Shown: positions 35,085 to 43,812 of the stretch, piece by piece | How the letters are laid out: each line of letters begins with the position of its first letter | Position numbering within the stretch: the stretch's first letter is position 1 | The notes under the pieces: generated by a model | Databases searched by the model: none | Seen by the model: the letters and a program-made list of their open reading frames with translations, nothing else | What the model was told of the DNA's origin: nothing | Translations under genes and position numbers: made by a program | NCBI RefSeq assembly: GCF_002920575.1 | Contig: NZ_PQSQ01000019.1 | Location: forward strand, 31,479-95,478 | Reading direction: 5' to 3' | Length of the DNA stretch: 64,000 nucleotides | Source of the DNA: Streptomyces sp. Ru73 | Lineage (GTDB): Bacteria > Actinomycetota > Actinomycetes > Streptomycetales > Streptomycetaceae

Positions 35085-36172
35085 CAGCGGCCGGGCCCGC
35101 CGGACGGCCCGGACGGCGGGCGGGGAATGTGCGGCCGGGCCGGCGCCGCCTGCGGGCGCGTGGCCTGCTGCCCGACCGCCGGTCCGGCCTGCGGTCCCTG
35201 CGCCGACTGGCTCCTGAGCCGCGCCGCCTGGGCCACCGGGGCCTGCTGCCCCTGCGCCGCGCCGGGACCGGCGGTGGACAGGGCCCGGCCGGACTGCTCG
35301 CGGGTCAGGTACGGCTTCGGCTGCACCTGCCACGGCGTGACGTGCGGATCGACCTCCTTGCGCACCACCCGTTCCATGAGGGTGGCCATCTCCACCGGTC
35401 CGATGCCGCCGGGCACCGGCGTGAGGTGCTGCGGGATGTCGTAGGCGTCGCGCCGCACGTCACCGCGGACGCTGCCGTCCGGCTGCGGCACGAAACCGGA
35501 GTCGACCACCAGCCGGTGGTGCGGCCGCAGGTGTTCGGGGCCGAGGATGCCGGGGTTGCCGGTGACCGAGACGACGATGTCGGCGTCCCGGACGCGGCGC
35601 AGGTCGTCCCCCGCGTCGAGCTCGACGGGGCGGTGGCCCATCTCCTTCAGCTGCGTCACGACGCCCTGGCCCACGAAGCCCTTGGCGCCCACCACCGCGA
35701 TGGCCGGGTTGTCCTGCGCGAAGGGCTCGACGACCCGGCTGATGCCTTCCGCCGTGGCGCAGGCCCGGTACGGCGACCGGTCCTTCAGCAGCGCGTCGAT
35801 GTCCTTCTGCGGGTCCATCCGCTGCACCAGCGGCATCAGGTGGGCGGGCGGCGGGAACTGCACGATGACCGCGCGGGTGCGGTCGTCCTGGTTGCACCGC
35901 TCCAGCACGTCGGCGAACTGCGCACGGCCGGCACCGGGCGGCAGGACGATGTGGTCGGCGTGGAAGCCCAGGTGCTCGAAGCTCTTCACCTTCTGCTCGG
36001 CGGAGACCCTCGATGCCTGGAGGCGCGCCTGCCACTCGGGCGGATCGGTCGCGGCGGGTTCGAAGCGGATGATCGCCACCCGCTTGCCGGTGGGCGCCAC
36101 GGCGTCCCGGTAGTGCTGGTACAGGGAACGGGCCTGCCCCAGCACCTCCCTGCCGGATACGTGTTCGGTCAT
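35084..36172 (-). CDS. Divergent FolD-like protein with disordered C-terminal extension
   Basis: 362 aa. Residues ~1-285 follow the methylene-tetrahydrofolate dehydrogenase/cyclohydrolase fold: [45 protein letters not shown], the nucleotide-binding [16 protein letters not shown], and [18 protein letters not shown]. Against canonical FolD (56448-57302) the catalytic Lys is kept but the Tyr four residues before it is Ser, and the PLPKGIN and DADGLHP motifs are replaced. Residues ~290-362 are Gln/Pro/Arg-rich and probably disordered. It therefore may be an altered enzyme. Its place in the T4SS-like run is unexplained. Confidence 0.84.
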   Translation of the reverse strand: MTEHVSGREVLGQARSLYQHYRDAVAPTGKRVAIIRFEPAATDPPEWQARLQASRVSAEQKVKSFEHLGFHADHIVLPPGAGRAQFADVLERCNQDDRTRAVIVQFPPPAHLMPLVQRMDPQKDIDALLKDRSPYRACATAEGISRVVEPFAQDNPAIAVVGAKGFVGQGVVTQLKEMGHRPVELDAGDDLRRVRDADIVVSVTGNPGILGPEHLRPHHRLVVDSGFVPQPDGSVRGDVRRDAYDIPQHLTPVPGGIGPVEMATLMERVVRKEVDPHVTPWQVQPKPYLTREQSGRALSTAGPGAAQGQQAPVAQAARLRSQSAQGPQAGPAVGQQATRPQAAPARPHIPRPPSGPSGGPGR

Positions 36173-36181
36173 CTTCAGCCG

Positions 36182-36637
36182 TCAGCCCTGGCGTCCCAGC
36201 GCGGTCAGCACCTGCGGAACCGGGTCGAGCCGCCGGCCCTTGAGCAGCGCTTCCACCTCCTGCGCCGACAGTGCCCGGTCGCCCCGCAGGTCGTCCTGGT
36301 GCCCGCTGCCGGCGTCACCGGTGACCTCGATGCGGTGGAAGGTCTCAGGACCGGTCGGGTCGTCGTAGGAGAACTCCCCGAAGTGGGCGATCCACACGAC
36401 GGTCCCCAGGTCCTGCGCCAGCTCACCGCGGAGCACGGGCACCACGGCGTCCGCCACGCTGCCGAAGTCGTCGGTGATGCCCCGGTCGGCGGGGTTGCTC
36501 GCCAGTTCCGAGACGACGACGACCGTCTGCCGGGCGGCGGGGTCGTGGACCGCGCGGACCAGGGAGTGCGCGGCGCCCGCCCGGCGGTGCCGCCAGTCGA
36601 CGACGCCGGTGAAGTGGGGGAAGGACGCGTGATTCAT
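36182..36637 (-). CDS. Conserved hypothetical protein
   Basis: 151 aa from ATG 36637 with GGGAG upstream; a GTG at 36655 is a possible earlier start. A compact, mixed alpha/beta sequence: VVDWRHRRAGAAHSLVRAVH, TVVVVSELASNPADRGITDD, FGSVADAVVPVL and TVVWIAHFGEFSYDDP. No membrane segment or signal peptide is present, so it is cytosolic. I do not recognise the family. It lies between the lipoprotein and FolD-like genes in the same orientation, with gaps of 23 and 9 nt, and is probably part of the same transcript. Confidence 0.7.
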   Translation of the reverse strand: MNHASFPHFTGVVDWRHRRAGAAHSLVRAVHDPAARQTVVVVSELASNPADRGITDDFGSVADAVVPVLRGELAQDLGTVVWIAHFGEFSYDDPTGPETFHRIEVTGDAGSGHQDDLRGDRALSAQEVEALLKGRRLDPVPQVLTALGRQG

Positions 36638-36660
36638 GAGTGCTCCCGTTGACACGTGCT

Positions 36661-38085
36661 TCAGTACTTCTTGAGGGCGGTGACGAGCAGTCCCGCGCCA
36701 TTGTTCCGCGTGACGAAGAGCCCCGAGTCCTTCAACGGCTGCAGGGGCAGCTCCGTTCCGGCGGGAAGTGCCTCGGCCCTTCCGTCCGCGACCCGCACCT
36801 GCGCGACGGTGCCGTCCGTGTCGGCGGCCGGCACGGTTCCGTACGCGATGCCGTCGTCGCGTACGGCGCTGACCAGGATGCCCTTGCGCTGCGTGTCGCC
36901 CGCCAGGCACACGCCCTTGTGCTCGCGGAGGTCGAAGACCACGGAGCCGTAGGCCACGTACCGCCCGTCGGCCGAGGTCGCGACCCGTGGCCCGCCCCGG
37001 CTGCCCTGGGAGTCGACGTCGGCGGGGGAGCAGGAGGTACTCGCCTGCACCCGGCCGGTCGCCGAGTCGTGCACGGACCAGACCCGGTCCCCGCCCTGGT
37101 CCTCCCCCTTGGGCGTCCATTCGGCGACGAGGTGCGTGCCGGCCGTGCCGACGACGTCGCCGTTGAGCTTGTCGTTCGAGCGCAGGTGCCCGGTGGCGGC
37201 CCCGTCCGGGGTGACGTCCTGGCTGCTCCACCGCTTCGGCACCCCGAAGCCGCCGTTCAGCGTGCTGACGGCGACCGGGCCCCCGGCCGTGGTCGCGGCG
37301 ACCCACGCCGTGCACGTGCCGGTGTCGCACTCGGTGCCCAGCTTGCTCCCGTTGCCGTAGCTGGTGACCTTCCCGCTCGCCATGTCCACCGAGGCGCTGT
37401 ACGTCGCATAGCCGTCCCAGTGAAGGACGAGCCCCGCGCCGCCGTCGCTGACCTCGAGGTCATCGGGGTCGGCGTTGACGGAGGTGGAGCCGTCCTCGTC
37501 CTTGAGGGGCACCGCGACCCGGTGCGCCGGGGCGACGTTCTCACCGGAAGCGTCGAGGGGGAAGATCTGCAGCTCCACGAGCTCCTTGCCGCTGTTCAGT
37601 TCGTCCTTGCCCCGGACGCCGTGCGCCCAGGCGACCACGTAGTCGCGGCCGTCCTGGTGCACCGTGGTCACCCCGGGCAGCTCCGGGTCGTCCGACTGGA
37701 AGGAACTGGCCTCGGTGACTTCGGACAGCGGCGTCGGCGGGACCCAGGGCTTGCCCGTCCACTCGATCCTGCCGGTCGCGGCATCCCTGACCTGCACGGC
37801 GTATCCGGCCTCGGCCACCGTGGTCAGATAGGCGACCTTGCCGGCCGGGACCGACGCCGCGACGGGGACCGTCCGGGCGTTCTCCGGCAGCCAGGTGAGC
37901 TTCTGCTGCCAGCCCTCGGTGGCGCGGTAGCCGGACGGCGCGGAGATCTCCGTCAGCGGTGCGGCCGTGGGGCTGCTCCGCTTCTTCTTGGCGGGTTCCC
38001 CGTCCGCAACGGGGCCGGTGCCGCTGCATCCGGTGACGAACGCGCCCGCCAGGAGCAGGCACCACAGCGCCTTCGCATTACGCAC
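36661..38085 (-). CDS. Secreted lipoprotein with beta-propeller-like repeats
   Basis: 474 aa from GTG 38085, with GAGGAAG upstream; a GTG at 38097 is also in frame. The signal ends in lipobox VTGC (LLLAGAFVTGC). The mature part is beta-rich with recurring segments of the type VQVRDAATGRIEW, SVDMASGKVTSY and WSVHDSATGRVQAS, suggesting a PQQ-like or WD-like propeller, plus possible disulfide cysteines (ECDTGTCTAW). The ligand is unknown. An exposed propeller in a T4SS-like operon could act in surface contact or assembly, which is inference. Confidence 0.78.
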   Translation of the reverse strand: MRNAKALWCLLLAGAFVTGCSGTGPVADGEPAKKKRSSPTAAPLTEISAPSGYRATEGWQQKLTWLPENARTVPVAASVPAGKVAYLTTVAEAGYAVQVRDAATGRIEWTGKPWVPPTPLSEVTEASSFQSDDPELPGVTTVHQDGRDYVVAWAHGVRGKDELNSGKELVELQIFPLDASGENVAPAHRVAVPLKDEDGSTSVNADPDDLEVSDGGAGLVLHWDGYATYSASVDMASGKVTSYGNGSKLGTECDTGTCTAWVAATTAGGPVAVSTLNGGFGVPKRWSSQDVTPDGAATGHLRSNDKLNGDVVGTAGTHLVAEWTPKGEDQGGDRVWSVHDSATGRVQASTSCSPADVDSQGSRGGPRVATSADGRYVAYGSVVFDLREHKGVCLAGDTQRKGILVSAVRDDGIAYGTVPAADTDGTVAQVRVADGRAEALPAGTELPLQPLKDSGLFVTRNNGAGLLVTALKKY

Positions 38086-38115
38086 GTGCTTCCTCACTTC
38101 TGCGCAGTATTCGGG

Positions 38116-38517
38116 TCAGCGCGACCGGGTGGGGCCGCGGTCGGGCCCCTGGGAGGGCCGGGGTGGTGCCGGGGGCCGTGCCGCACGGCGGGGTGCAGGG
38201 TTCACCCGCTGGGGGTTCGCCACCGCCCGCCGGGGCTCCCTCGCCTCTTCCTCCGTGGCCCGCAGCAGCCGTACGGCGGCGGCGAGCGCTTCGTCGAGGG
38301 TGGCGAAGAGGACCGCGGGAGCGGTGGGACCGGCGGGGGTGATGCCCACGGTGACCCGCCACAGGCCGTGTACGTGCTTCACCACGACGGTGCGGCCTTC
38401 GTGGCGCAGCCTGATGACGGCTTCTCCGCCGGGCTCCGCCCGCACCTCGAGGTCCAGGTCCGCGTCCCCGGCCGCTTCGGCGGCCTCGCGCAGCCGCCGG
38501 GCCTCCGAGTGCTCCAC
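38116..38517 (-). CDS. Hypothetical protein with Pro/Arg-rich tail
   Basis: 133 aa. Residues ~1-95 look folded: an N-terminal helix (EARRLREAAEAAGDADLDLE), beta strands (AVIRLRHEGRTVVVKHVHGL, WRVTVGITPAGPTAPAVLFA) and a helix (LDEALAAAVRLLRATEEE). The last ~38 residues are Pro/Arg-rich and disordered. Cytosolic by prediction. It sits between the DUF4913 and lipoprotein genes of the T4SS-like run. The function is unknown. Confidence 0.68.
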   Translation of the reverse strand: MEHSEARRLREAAEAAGDADLDLEVRAEPGGEAVIRLRHEGRTVVVKHVHGLWRVTVGITPAGPTAPAVLFATLDEALAAAVRLLRATEEEAREPRRAVANPQRVNPAPRRAARPPAPPRPSQGPDRGPTRSR

Positions 38518-38539
38518 CGTTCCCCGCTCCCCTGCCCGG

Positions 38540-38938
38540 TCAGCCGTCGTACGCGTCGACCTCCGGCGCGGCCTTGGGGCGGTGCGCCCCGGCCTTGCAG
38601 CCGGCGAACGGGCCGGACGGGTCGCGCAGTTCGAGCATGGCCGGCCCCAGGTGGTCGCGGTGCCACACGGCGGGACCGCTGGCCCCCGACGCCGGGTCGG
38701 TGAGCTCCTGCCAGGCGAGCCAGAGGGCGTGCAGCCGGGCCACCGCCTCCTGGTGCTCCCACCAGCGCGGGCACCAGGGCGCCTGGGAGCGCGGCTCGCG
38801 GCCGTAGACCGGCACCAGCAGGCCGTTGACCCACATCGCGAGATTGCGCAGCTCCTCGGCGTACTCCTCGCCGTCGAGGTAGAGGATGAAGGGCGGCGCC
38901 TGCATCTCGGCGCCGCCGTCGAAGGTCTGTGCCGTCAC
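38540..38938 (-). CDS. DUF4913 domain protein
   Basis: 132 aa from GTG 38938, overlapping the VirD4-like stop by 4 nt (GTGA). The conserved DUF4913 features are the Trp-rich core NLAMWVNGLLVPVYGR, WCPRWWEHQEAVARLHALWL and AWQELTD, then AVWHRDHLGPAMLELR. DUF4913 genes in actinobacteria characteristically sit next to TraG/VirD4-type and other conjugation genes; the molecular role is unknown. The coupling by overlap suggests a stoichiometric partner of the coupling ATPase. Confidence 0.84.
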   Translation of the reverse strand: MTAQTFDGGAEMQAPPFILYLDGEEYAEELRNLAMWVNGLLVPVYGREPRSQAPWCPRWWEHQEAVARLHALWLAWQELTDPASGASGPAVWHRDHLGPAMLELRDPSGPFAGCKAGAHRPKAAPEVDAYDG

Positions 38939-40707
38939 GGTTTCTCCATCACTGTCCGCGCCGCGCGCGCCGTCATCGCCTCTGTCTCCGCCCGGGCCGC
39001 CGCCTGGATGCGCTCGGCCCCCGGCTCCTTGAACCAGGGCCGCAGCCGGATCAGCGCCGGCCGGATGCCGGTCGCCAGCAGCAGCGCCGTGCCCTTCGGC
39101 AGTGCGCGGATGCGGTCCACCGGCATCACGCGCTCCTGCCGGTACGACGTCGAACGCGTCCGGCCGTCCTTGCTGCGGGAGACGCTCACCGTGCTCACGT
39201 CGTGCTCGCCGACCAGCTTGGAGACCTTCTCCACGAAGTCGGCGTCGTCCAGTCCGGCACCCAGCAGCTTGATCGTCGCCGCGCTCCACAGCGCGTCCAT
39301 GCCCGCCTCGCCCCACACCCGGCTGCCCTGCCGGTAACTCTGCAGCAGCGTCACGACGTTGATGCCGCGCGAGCCGAAGTGCGAGTACAGGTCCGGCAGG
39401 TCGGAGATGCGGCAGACGTTCGCCGCCTCGTCCAGCACCGCGGTCATCGGCGGGTCCAGCCGGCCGCCCTGCCGTTCCGCCGCCACGGCTCCCGCCCGCA
39501 TCACCGAGTCGGCCAGGGCCGCGATGACGCCGGCGGCCGAGCCGCCGCCGTCCTTGGAGAGCAGGTACAGCGTGTCGCGGCTCAGTGCGTGCCGCTGCGG
39601 CGAGAACTGCGCGACCTGCGGGTCCGGCGTCACCCATGCGGCGATCCTGGGGTCCAGCAGGCAGGACACGCACTGCCGGGCGGTCTCGTAGATGCCGTCG
39701 CGCGTCTCCACCGCGCCCTGGATGGTGCCCTGCAGCTGCGCAGCGAGCGCCGGCATCTGCGCGTCGTTGAGCAGGTCGATCGGGGTGCGGTCGGCCGGGT
39801 CGGCCAGCCAGCCCAGCAGCTCGGTCACCTGCCGCTGCCCGCGGTTCGCGGCGTGCAGCAGCGCGGTGAGGGTGTTCTGGGCCGCGGAGATCCAGAAGTC
39901 CTTCTTCGAGGCGTCGTCGTTGACCGCGCCGACGAAGTGGCCGGCCAGCCGCATGGCCCCCTCGATGGTCGACGCCTCCGCCAGCATGTCCCACCACATG
40001 GTGCGGGGGGTGTGGGCGATGCCCTGCGGGTCGAACGTCCATACCGTTCCGACGCGCTCCCGCTCGGCCTTCGTGACCGTGTAGACGTCGGCCTTGTTGG
40101 ACGTCAGGATCACCGGGCCCCGCGCGCGCAGGGTGCGGGGCACCGCGACGCCGGTCGACTTCCCGGACCGCGGCGCCATCAGGTGCAGCTCCACGTCCTC
40201 GTACGAGGAACGCAGCTCCGGCCCGTTCGGTTCGAGATTGCCCAGCAGATTGCCGGTGTCGTCGGGGTCCAGCCGGCCCGTCCTCGGGAGCGAGGGGCGC
40301 AGCGAACGGGCCTTGGCCGCCGCCTCCTTGGGCAGCAACACCGCCAGTTCCCGCTTTCCGGCCAGCCCCTTGGGCTTGGCGGTCCGCCGGCGGATCGCCG
40401 TGATCACCACGACGAGCAGCACGATCGCGAGCAGGAAGAGCACGACGATGCCCGCGACGACCGCTCCCACCGGGGCGTCCGGCCACAGCGCCGACGGTCC
40501 CTGCTGCACGAGGTCGGCCATGGACCGCAGGGAGAACGGCGGCGGGTTCCAGCCGGCGCCGGACACGGCGGCACCCAGCGTGCCGCCGAACCATGCGCCG
40601 AAGAACGCCAGGAAGCAGAAGGCGGCAACGGCGACGATCAGCCACGGGAGCACGTCGTCGGCTCCCGTACCGCCCTTCCGGCCCCCCGTGTACGGCTTGC
40701 TGCTCAT
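38935..40707 (-). CDS. VirD4/TraG-type coupling ATPase
   Basis: 590 aa. Two membrane helices (about residues 20-42 and 80-104) anchor a cytosolic ATPase. Walker A is APRSGKST (178-185), and Walker B is MTAVLDEAAN (421-430). The segments VILTSNKADVYTVTKAER, VWTFDPQGI and TLLQSYRQGSRVWGEAG are typical of VirD4/TraG proteins. The family brings substrates (DNA-relaxase complexes or proteins) to a type IV secretion channel. The ATG overlaps the VirB4-like stop (ATGA). The all-alpha domain between the Walker motifs, which contacts cargo, is present and of ordinary size. Confidence 0.9.
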   Translation of the reverse strand: MSSKPYTGGRKGGTGADDVLPWLIVAVAAFCFLAFFGAWFGGTLGAAVSGAGWNPPPFSLRSMADLVQQGPSALWPDAPVGAVVAGIVVLFLLAIVLLVVVITAIRRRTAKPKGLAGKRELAVLLPKEAAAKARSLRPSLPRTGRLDPDDTGNLLGNLEPNGPELRSSYEDVELHLMAPRSGKSTGVAVPRTLRARGPVILTSNKADVYTVTKAERERVGTVWTFDPQGIAHTPRTMWWDMLAEASTIEGAMRLAGHFVGAVNDDASKKDFWISAAQNTLTALLHAANRGQRQVTELLGWLADPADRTPIDLLNDAQMPALAAQLQGTIQGAVETRDGIYETARQCVSCLLDPRIAAWVTPDPQVAQFSPQRHALSRDTLYLLSKDGGGSAAGVIAALADSVMRAGAVAAERQGGRLDPPMTAVLDEAANVCRISDLPDLYSHFGSRGINVVTLLQSYRQGSRVWGEAGMDALWSAATIKLLGAGLDDADFVEKVSKLVGEHDVSTVSVSRSKDGRTRSTSYRQERVMPVDRIRALPKGTALLLATGIRPALIRLRPWFKEPGAERIQAAARAETEAMTARAARTVMEKP

Positions 40708-42212
40708 CCCCGTGCCCCTATGTCCTCCACCGGATTACCGGCCCCGACCCAGCGGGTGTTGGTGTTGTGCAGCTCGCGCTCGGTGTCGGTGATGGCCACC
40801 CGGATCGGGATGCCGGGCCGTCCGCCCACCTTGATCAGGAAGCGGCCGCGTCCCGGCGGCTCCTCGTTCCCGCCGGTACCGGCCCAGCCCGGCGGCGAGG
40901 ACCAGGACGACACCAGGTCGATCTCGCGCTCGGAGAGCCCGACGATGTTGCTGAGGTCCTGCATCTCCGCCTTGGGGAGACCCGCGCAGACCACCATGCC
41001 CGCGCGCTCGACGAAGCCACGGGCCTTCGCCCGGTCGGACTCGCTGCCCAGGGCCTCCGCGTCCTTCAGCGTGTGCGTGATCTTCGCGTCGCCGAGGCCC
41101 AGCGAGCGGTTGAGGCGGGTCAGCGCGTCGATCCGCTCGACGATGCCGGACGCCGCACGGAGCGGACGCCACAGCTCGTCGAGGACCGTGAAGAACCAGC
41201 GCCGCGGCGCGAGTCCCGCATCGGAGAGCGCATGCGCGGCGGCGACCGTACCCAGCCCGTCCGACCAGGCCGCGAGCATCGCCGCCGCGGTCAGCTGGGT
41301 GTCGGCCTCACCGATCCGGGAGATGTCGATGCACACGGCCGGCGCGTTGGGGTCGATACGGGTCGAGGTCTCGGAGGCGAAGGTGGAGCCCAGCGGACCG
41401 TCCAGGATGCCCAGCAGCGACCGGTGCAGCGGGTCGACGGCCTCCCGGTACCGCGCCATGTCACCGCGGTCCAGCGTCACGGCACGCACCCGGTCCGGCC
41501 CCTCGTCGAGGACCCGCAGCAGGTCGGGCAGGAGCGGCGCGCGCCCAGCGGGCGTGCGCTCCCGCAGGTGGTGCAGGCACGCGGAGACCACCGACATCTC
41601 GTGGTCGCCCATCGGCTGCCCGCGCACGATGGTGATCAGCGCGGCGACCATGTTCAGGACGCGGCCGTGCGCCTCGGACGTGAGCGCCCGCCCGGCCTCG
41701 CCGCCCAGCCGCTCCGCCGCCTCACCCATCGCACCGGGGTCGAGGACGTTGATGCCGCCGACACCACGGCCGATGGAGATGACCTGGCCGCCCAGGGCCC
41801 GCACCGTGTCGGCGTAGTCCGGCTTGAGGTCACCCAGCACCAGCGGCACGACGCCGGTCGCGGCGAGACCGATGAGCATCCGGTTGACCAGCGTCGACTT
41901 CCCCAGGCCCGGCATGCCGAGCATGAAGAGGGACGGGTTGGAGATGTAGCGGGCGCGGGTGAACCACGAGATGGGGTCCCCGCAGACGGTCGCGCCCGTG
42001 TGCAGGTGCTGGCCGAGCGGTACGCCGGTCATGGGCGCACCGGACCCGGCGGCGAACGGCCACAGGCCGCAGGCCTGCACCGTGGTGGCACGCCACATCG
42101 TCGGCGGGTCGAGGTGCGCGACCTGGCCACCGCCGGGTCCGTACCAGCCCCGGGCCGGAGCCACGGGGACGCGGGGCGCCGCCTTGCGCGCCGGGGGCTT
42201 CTTCTTGCTCAC
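40704..42212 (-). CDS. VirB4-like type IV secretion ATPase (ATPase half)
   Basis: 502 aa from GTG 42212, overlapping the SCO6880-type stop (GTGA). Walker A is GMPGLGKST (about 99-107) followed by PLVLGDLKPDYADTVRALGG. Walker B is FFTVLDELW (about 340-348). The late RAGMVVCAGLPKAEMQDLSN and IVGLSEREIDLVSSW segments are VirB4/TraC-like. It lacks the large N-terminal domain of full-length VirB4, which seems to be supplied by the preceding SCO6880-family protein. It should be cytosolic, associating with the membrane channel and powering assembly or transfer. Confidence 0.86.
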   Translation of the reverse strand: MSKKKPPARKAAPRVPVAPARGWYGPGGGQVAHLDPPTMWRATTVQACGLWPFAAGSGAPMTGVPLGQHLHTGATVCGDPISWFTRARYISNPSLFMLGMPGLGKSTLVNRMLIGLAATGVVPLVLGDLKPDYADTVRALGGQVISIGRGVGGINVLDPGAMGEAAERLGGEAGRALTSEAHGRVLNMVAALITIVRGQPMGDHEMSVVSACLHHLRERTPAGRAPLLPDLLRVLDEGPDRVRAVTLDRGDMARYREAVDPLHRSLLGILDGPLGSTFASETSTRIDPNAPAVCIDISRIGEADTQLTAAAMLAAWSDGLGTVAAAHALSDAGLAPRRWFFTVLDELWRPLRAASGIVERIDALTRLNRSLGLGDAKITHTLKDAEALGSESDRAKARGFVERAGMVVCAGLPKAEMQDLSNIVGLSEREIDLVSSWSSPPGWAGTGGNEEPPGRGRFLIKVGGRPGIPIRVAITDTERELHNTNTRWVGAGNPVEDIGARG

Positions 42213-43696
42213 AGCGCCTCCCGGATCTCACGCGGCATCAGCGTGTGCTCCCACGGCAGGATGCCGACGGGCAGCGTGCAGGTGAACGCCGACGCCTGCA
42301 TGCGGTCCGCGGGCCGCATCAGCACGCGGGACGACGCCTGGAGGTTCCGTACGGTCGTGGCGGCGTCCGCGAGCTGCTCCTCGCTGTCGACCGTCACCGT
42401 GAGCATCAGCGAGAACTCCACCAGACCGGCGCCCGCGGCCTCCTCGGCGGCCGTCTGCTCGGCGGCCCGCATCTCACTGGACGCACGGGCCTGGACGAGA
42501 CCGCGCCCGGAGGAGGCGGTGAAGTGGGCGTTGCGCCGGTCGGCCTCGACGATGCGGGCCGAGGTGGCCGGGTCGATCGGCCGGTAGACCAGGCACACGC
42601 GCTTGCGCCGGGTACCGGGGGCCGGCTCCAGCAGGCCGCGCAGCACGTTGGAGCGCACGGTCCCGCGCGGCGCCAGGGTGAGCAGCCAGCTGCGGGAGAC
42701 GCCCGAGTCGTGCTGGTAGGAGGTGACCGACTCGATCGCCGCGGCCGGCCCGGCGTCCTCCCATTCCAGCCCGGTGGACTTGTTCTCGGCCCGCGCGGAC
42801 AGCACGTCCGGCGCGATCGCCGGGTCGTACGCGACGCGCACGGTCTCCGCGATCTGCTCGGCGGAGAGCGGATACGCGGCGCCGCCGCCCGCCGCGATCA
42901 GGCCGGACAGCAGGCCGGGCAGGCGGATCGCCAGGTCGGTGACGACGGTCTCGGGGTCGCGGCGGGTGCCCACCGTCCCGTACGTCAGAGTGACGTAGGT
43001 GTGCATCTCCGAGGACGCGGACGGGTAGCGCTCCACGACCTCCTCCATCACCGCGCGAGCGGCGGCCGGGGCGTCCGGCGAGAGCCGGGGCAGCACCTCG
43101 GCGGCCAGCCGGGTCCCCGTGTCGGGCGCCGTCTCCACCACCACGGACGCGCCGCGCAGCCCCGGTTCGTGGGACAGCCGCGCCAGCCAGTCGCCCCACG
43201 AGGCGACCCAGATGTCGACCTGTTCCCCGTCGATGAGCGAGCCGCCGTCGGGCTCACAGGCGAGCACGACCGTGTACAGGTTGCGCCCGGGGTGGTGCAG
43301 CACGCCGAACGGGCGGTCGTACGCGTCCCTCCCCTCGCGCATCTTCACCCGGGCCAGCAGCCCGGGCGGGGAGAACCGTCCCCCGGGCCGCTGCGAGAGC
43401 GGGCCGGAGACGTAGATGTGTGAGCCTTTGGACTTCCTGCGCATCCAACCGATCCGAACTGCGAGCAGCTGATAGATGTTGCGCCCGTCCACCGTGCGGA
43501 CGGCCACGGGTGCGACGAGCAGAAACAGCGGTACGAGCACGGTGATCGCGGCCATCAGGGAGATCAGGGAGGCCAGCAGTACGACCACCAGTCCACCGAA
43601 GGTGGCGACCGTGCCGAGCAGGCCGAGCGGTCCCAGCCCCGGCCGTCTGGGGCGTCGCCAGTTCCCGTACGTGGGACGCGCGACTTCGGAGGCCAT
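42209..43696 (-). CDS. SCO6880-family T4SS-like membrane protein (PrgI-like plus VirB4 N-terminal-like)
   Basis: 495 aa from ATG 43696, preceded by AAAGGA. Two close membrane helices (about residues 25-45 and 47-68) resemble PrgI/VirB3-type segments. The rest is soluble and matches the conserved actinobacterial SCO6880 family: KGSHIYVSGPLSQRPGGRFS, SWGDWLARLSHEPGLRG, and GVSRSWLLTLAPRGTVRSNV. There is no Walker motif. The layout suits a VirB3/PrgI plus VirB4 N-terminal domain fused together, with the ATPase half encoded by the next, overlapping gene. Confidence 0.84.
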   Translation of the reverse strand: MASEVARPTYGNWRRPRRPGLGPLGLLGTVATFGGLVVVLLASLISLMAAITVLVPLFLLVAPVAVRTVDGRNIYQLLAVRIGWMRRKSKGSHIYVSGPLSQRPGGRFSPPGLLARVKMREGRDAYDRPFGVLHHPGRNLYTVVLACEPDGGSLIDGEQVDIWVASWGDWLARLSHEPGLRGASVVVETAPDTGTRLAAEVLPRLSPDAPAAARAVMEEVVERYPSASSEMHTYVTLTYGTVGTRRDPETVVTDLAIRLPGLLSGLIAAGGGAAYPLSAEQIAETVRVAYDPAIAPDVLSARAENKSTGLEWEDAGPAAAIESVTSYQHDSGVSRSWLLTLAPRGTVRSNVLRGLLEPAPGTRRKRVCLVYRPIDPATSARIVEADRRNAHFTASSGRGLVQARASSEMRAAEQTAAEEAAGAGLVEFSLMLTVTVDSEEQLADAATTVRNLQASSRVLMRPADRMQASAFTCTLPVGILPWEHTLMPREIREAL

Positions 43697-43752
43697 GCGA
43701 TTCCTTTCAAAGAGTCCCTGCGACGCCGGGCGGCGCCGGTGCGCCGCCCTTT

Positions 43753-43795
43753 CCGCCCCGGCCGGCAAGACGCCCGCACCCGGCGGCCGGGGCGG
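43753..43795 (-). terminator. Intra-operon hairpin after the TrbL/VirB6-like gene
   Basis: A perfect 12-bp stem (CCGCCCCGGCCG against CGGCCGGGGCGG) with a 19-nt loop, 18 nt past the TrbL-like stop and 57 nt before the SCO6880-family start. It may act as a partial terminator that lowers expression of the ATPase genes relative to the upstream pilin/channel genes. Confidence 0.5.
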
Positions 43796-43812
43796 CCCGC
43801 GTCACGGGCCCG

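Noticed and set aside
38929..41817. 962-codon plus-strand open frame over the VirD4 and VirB4 genes
   Set aside because: Antisense to two ATPases with Walker motifs; no family-like sequence.
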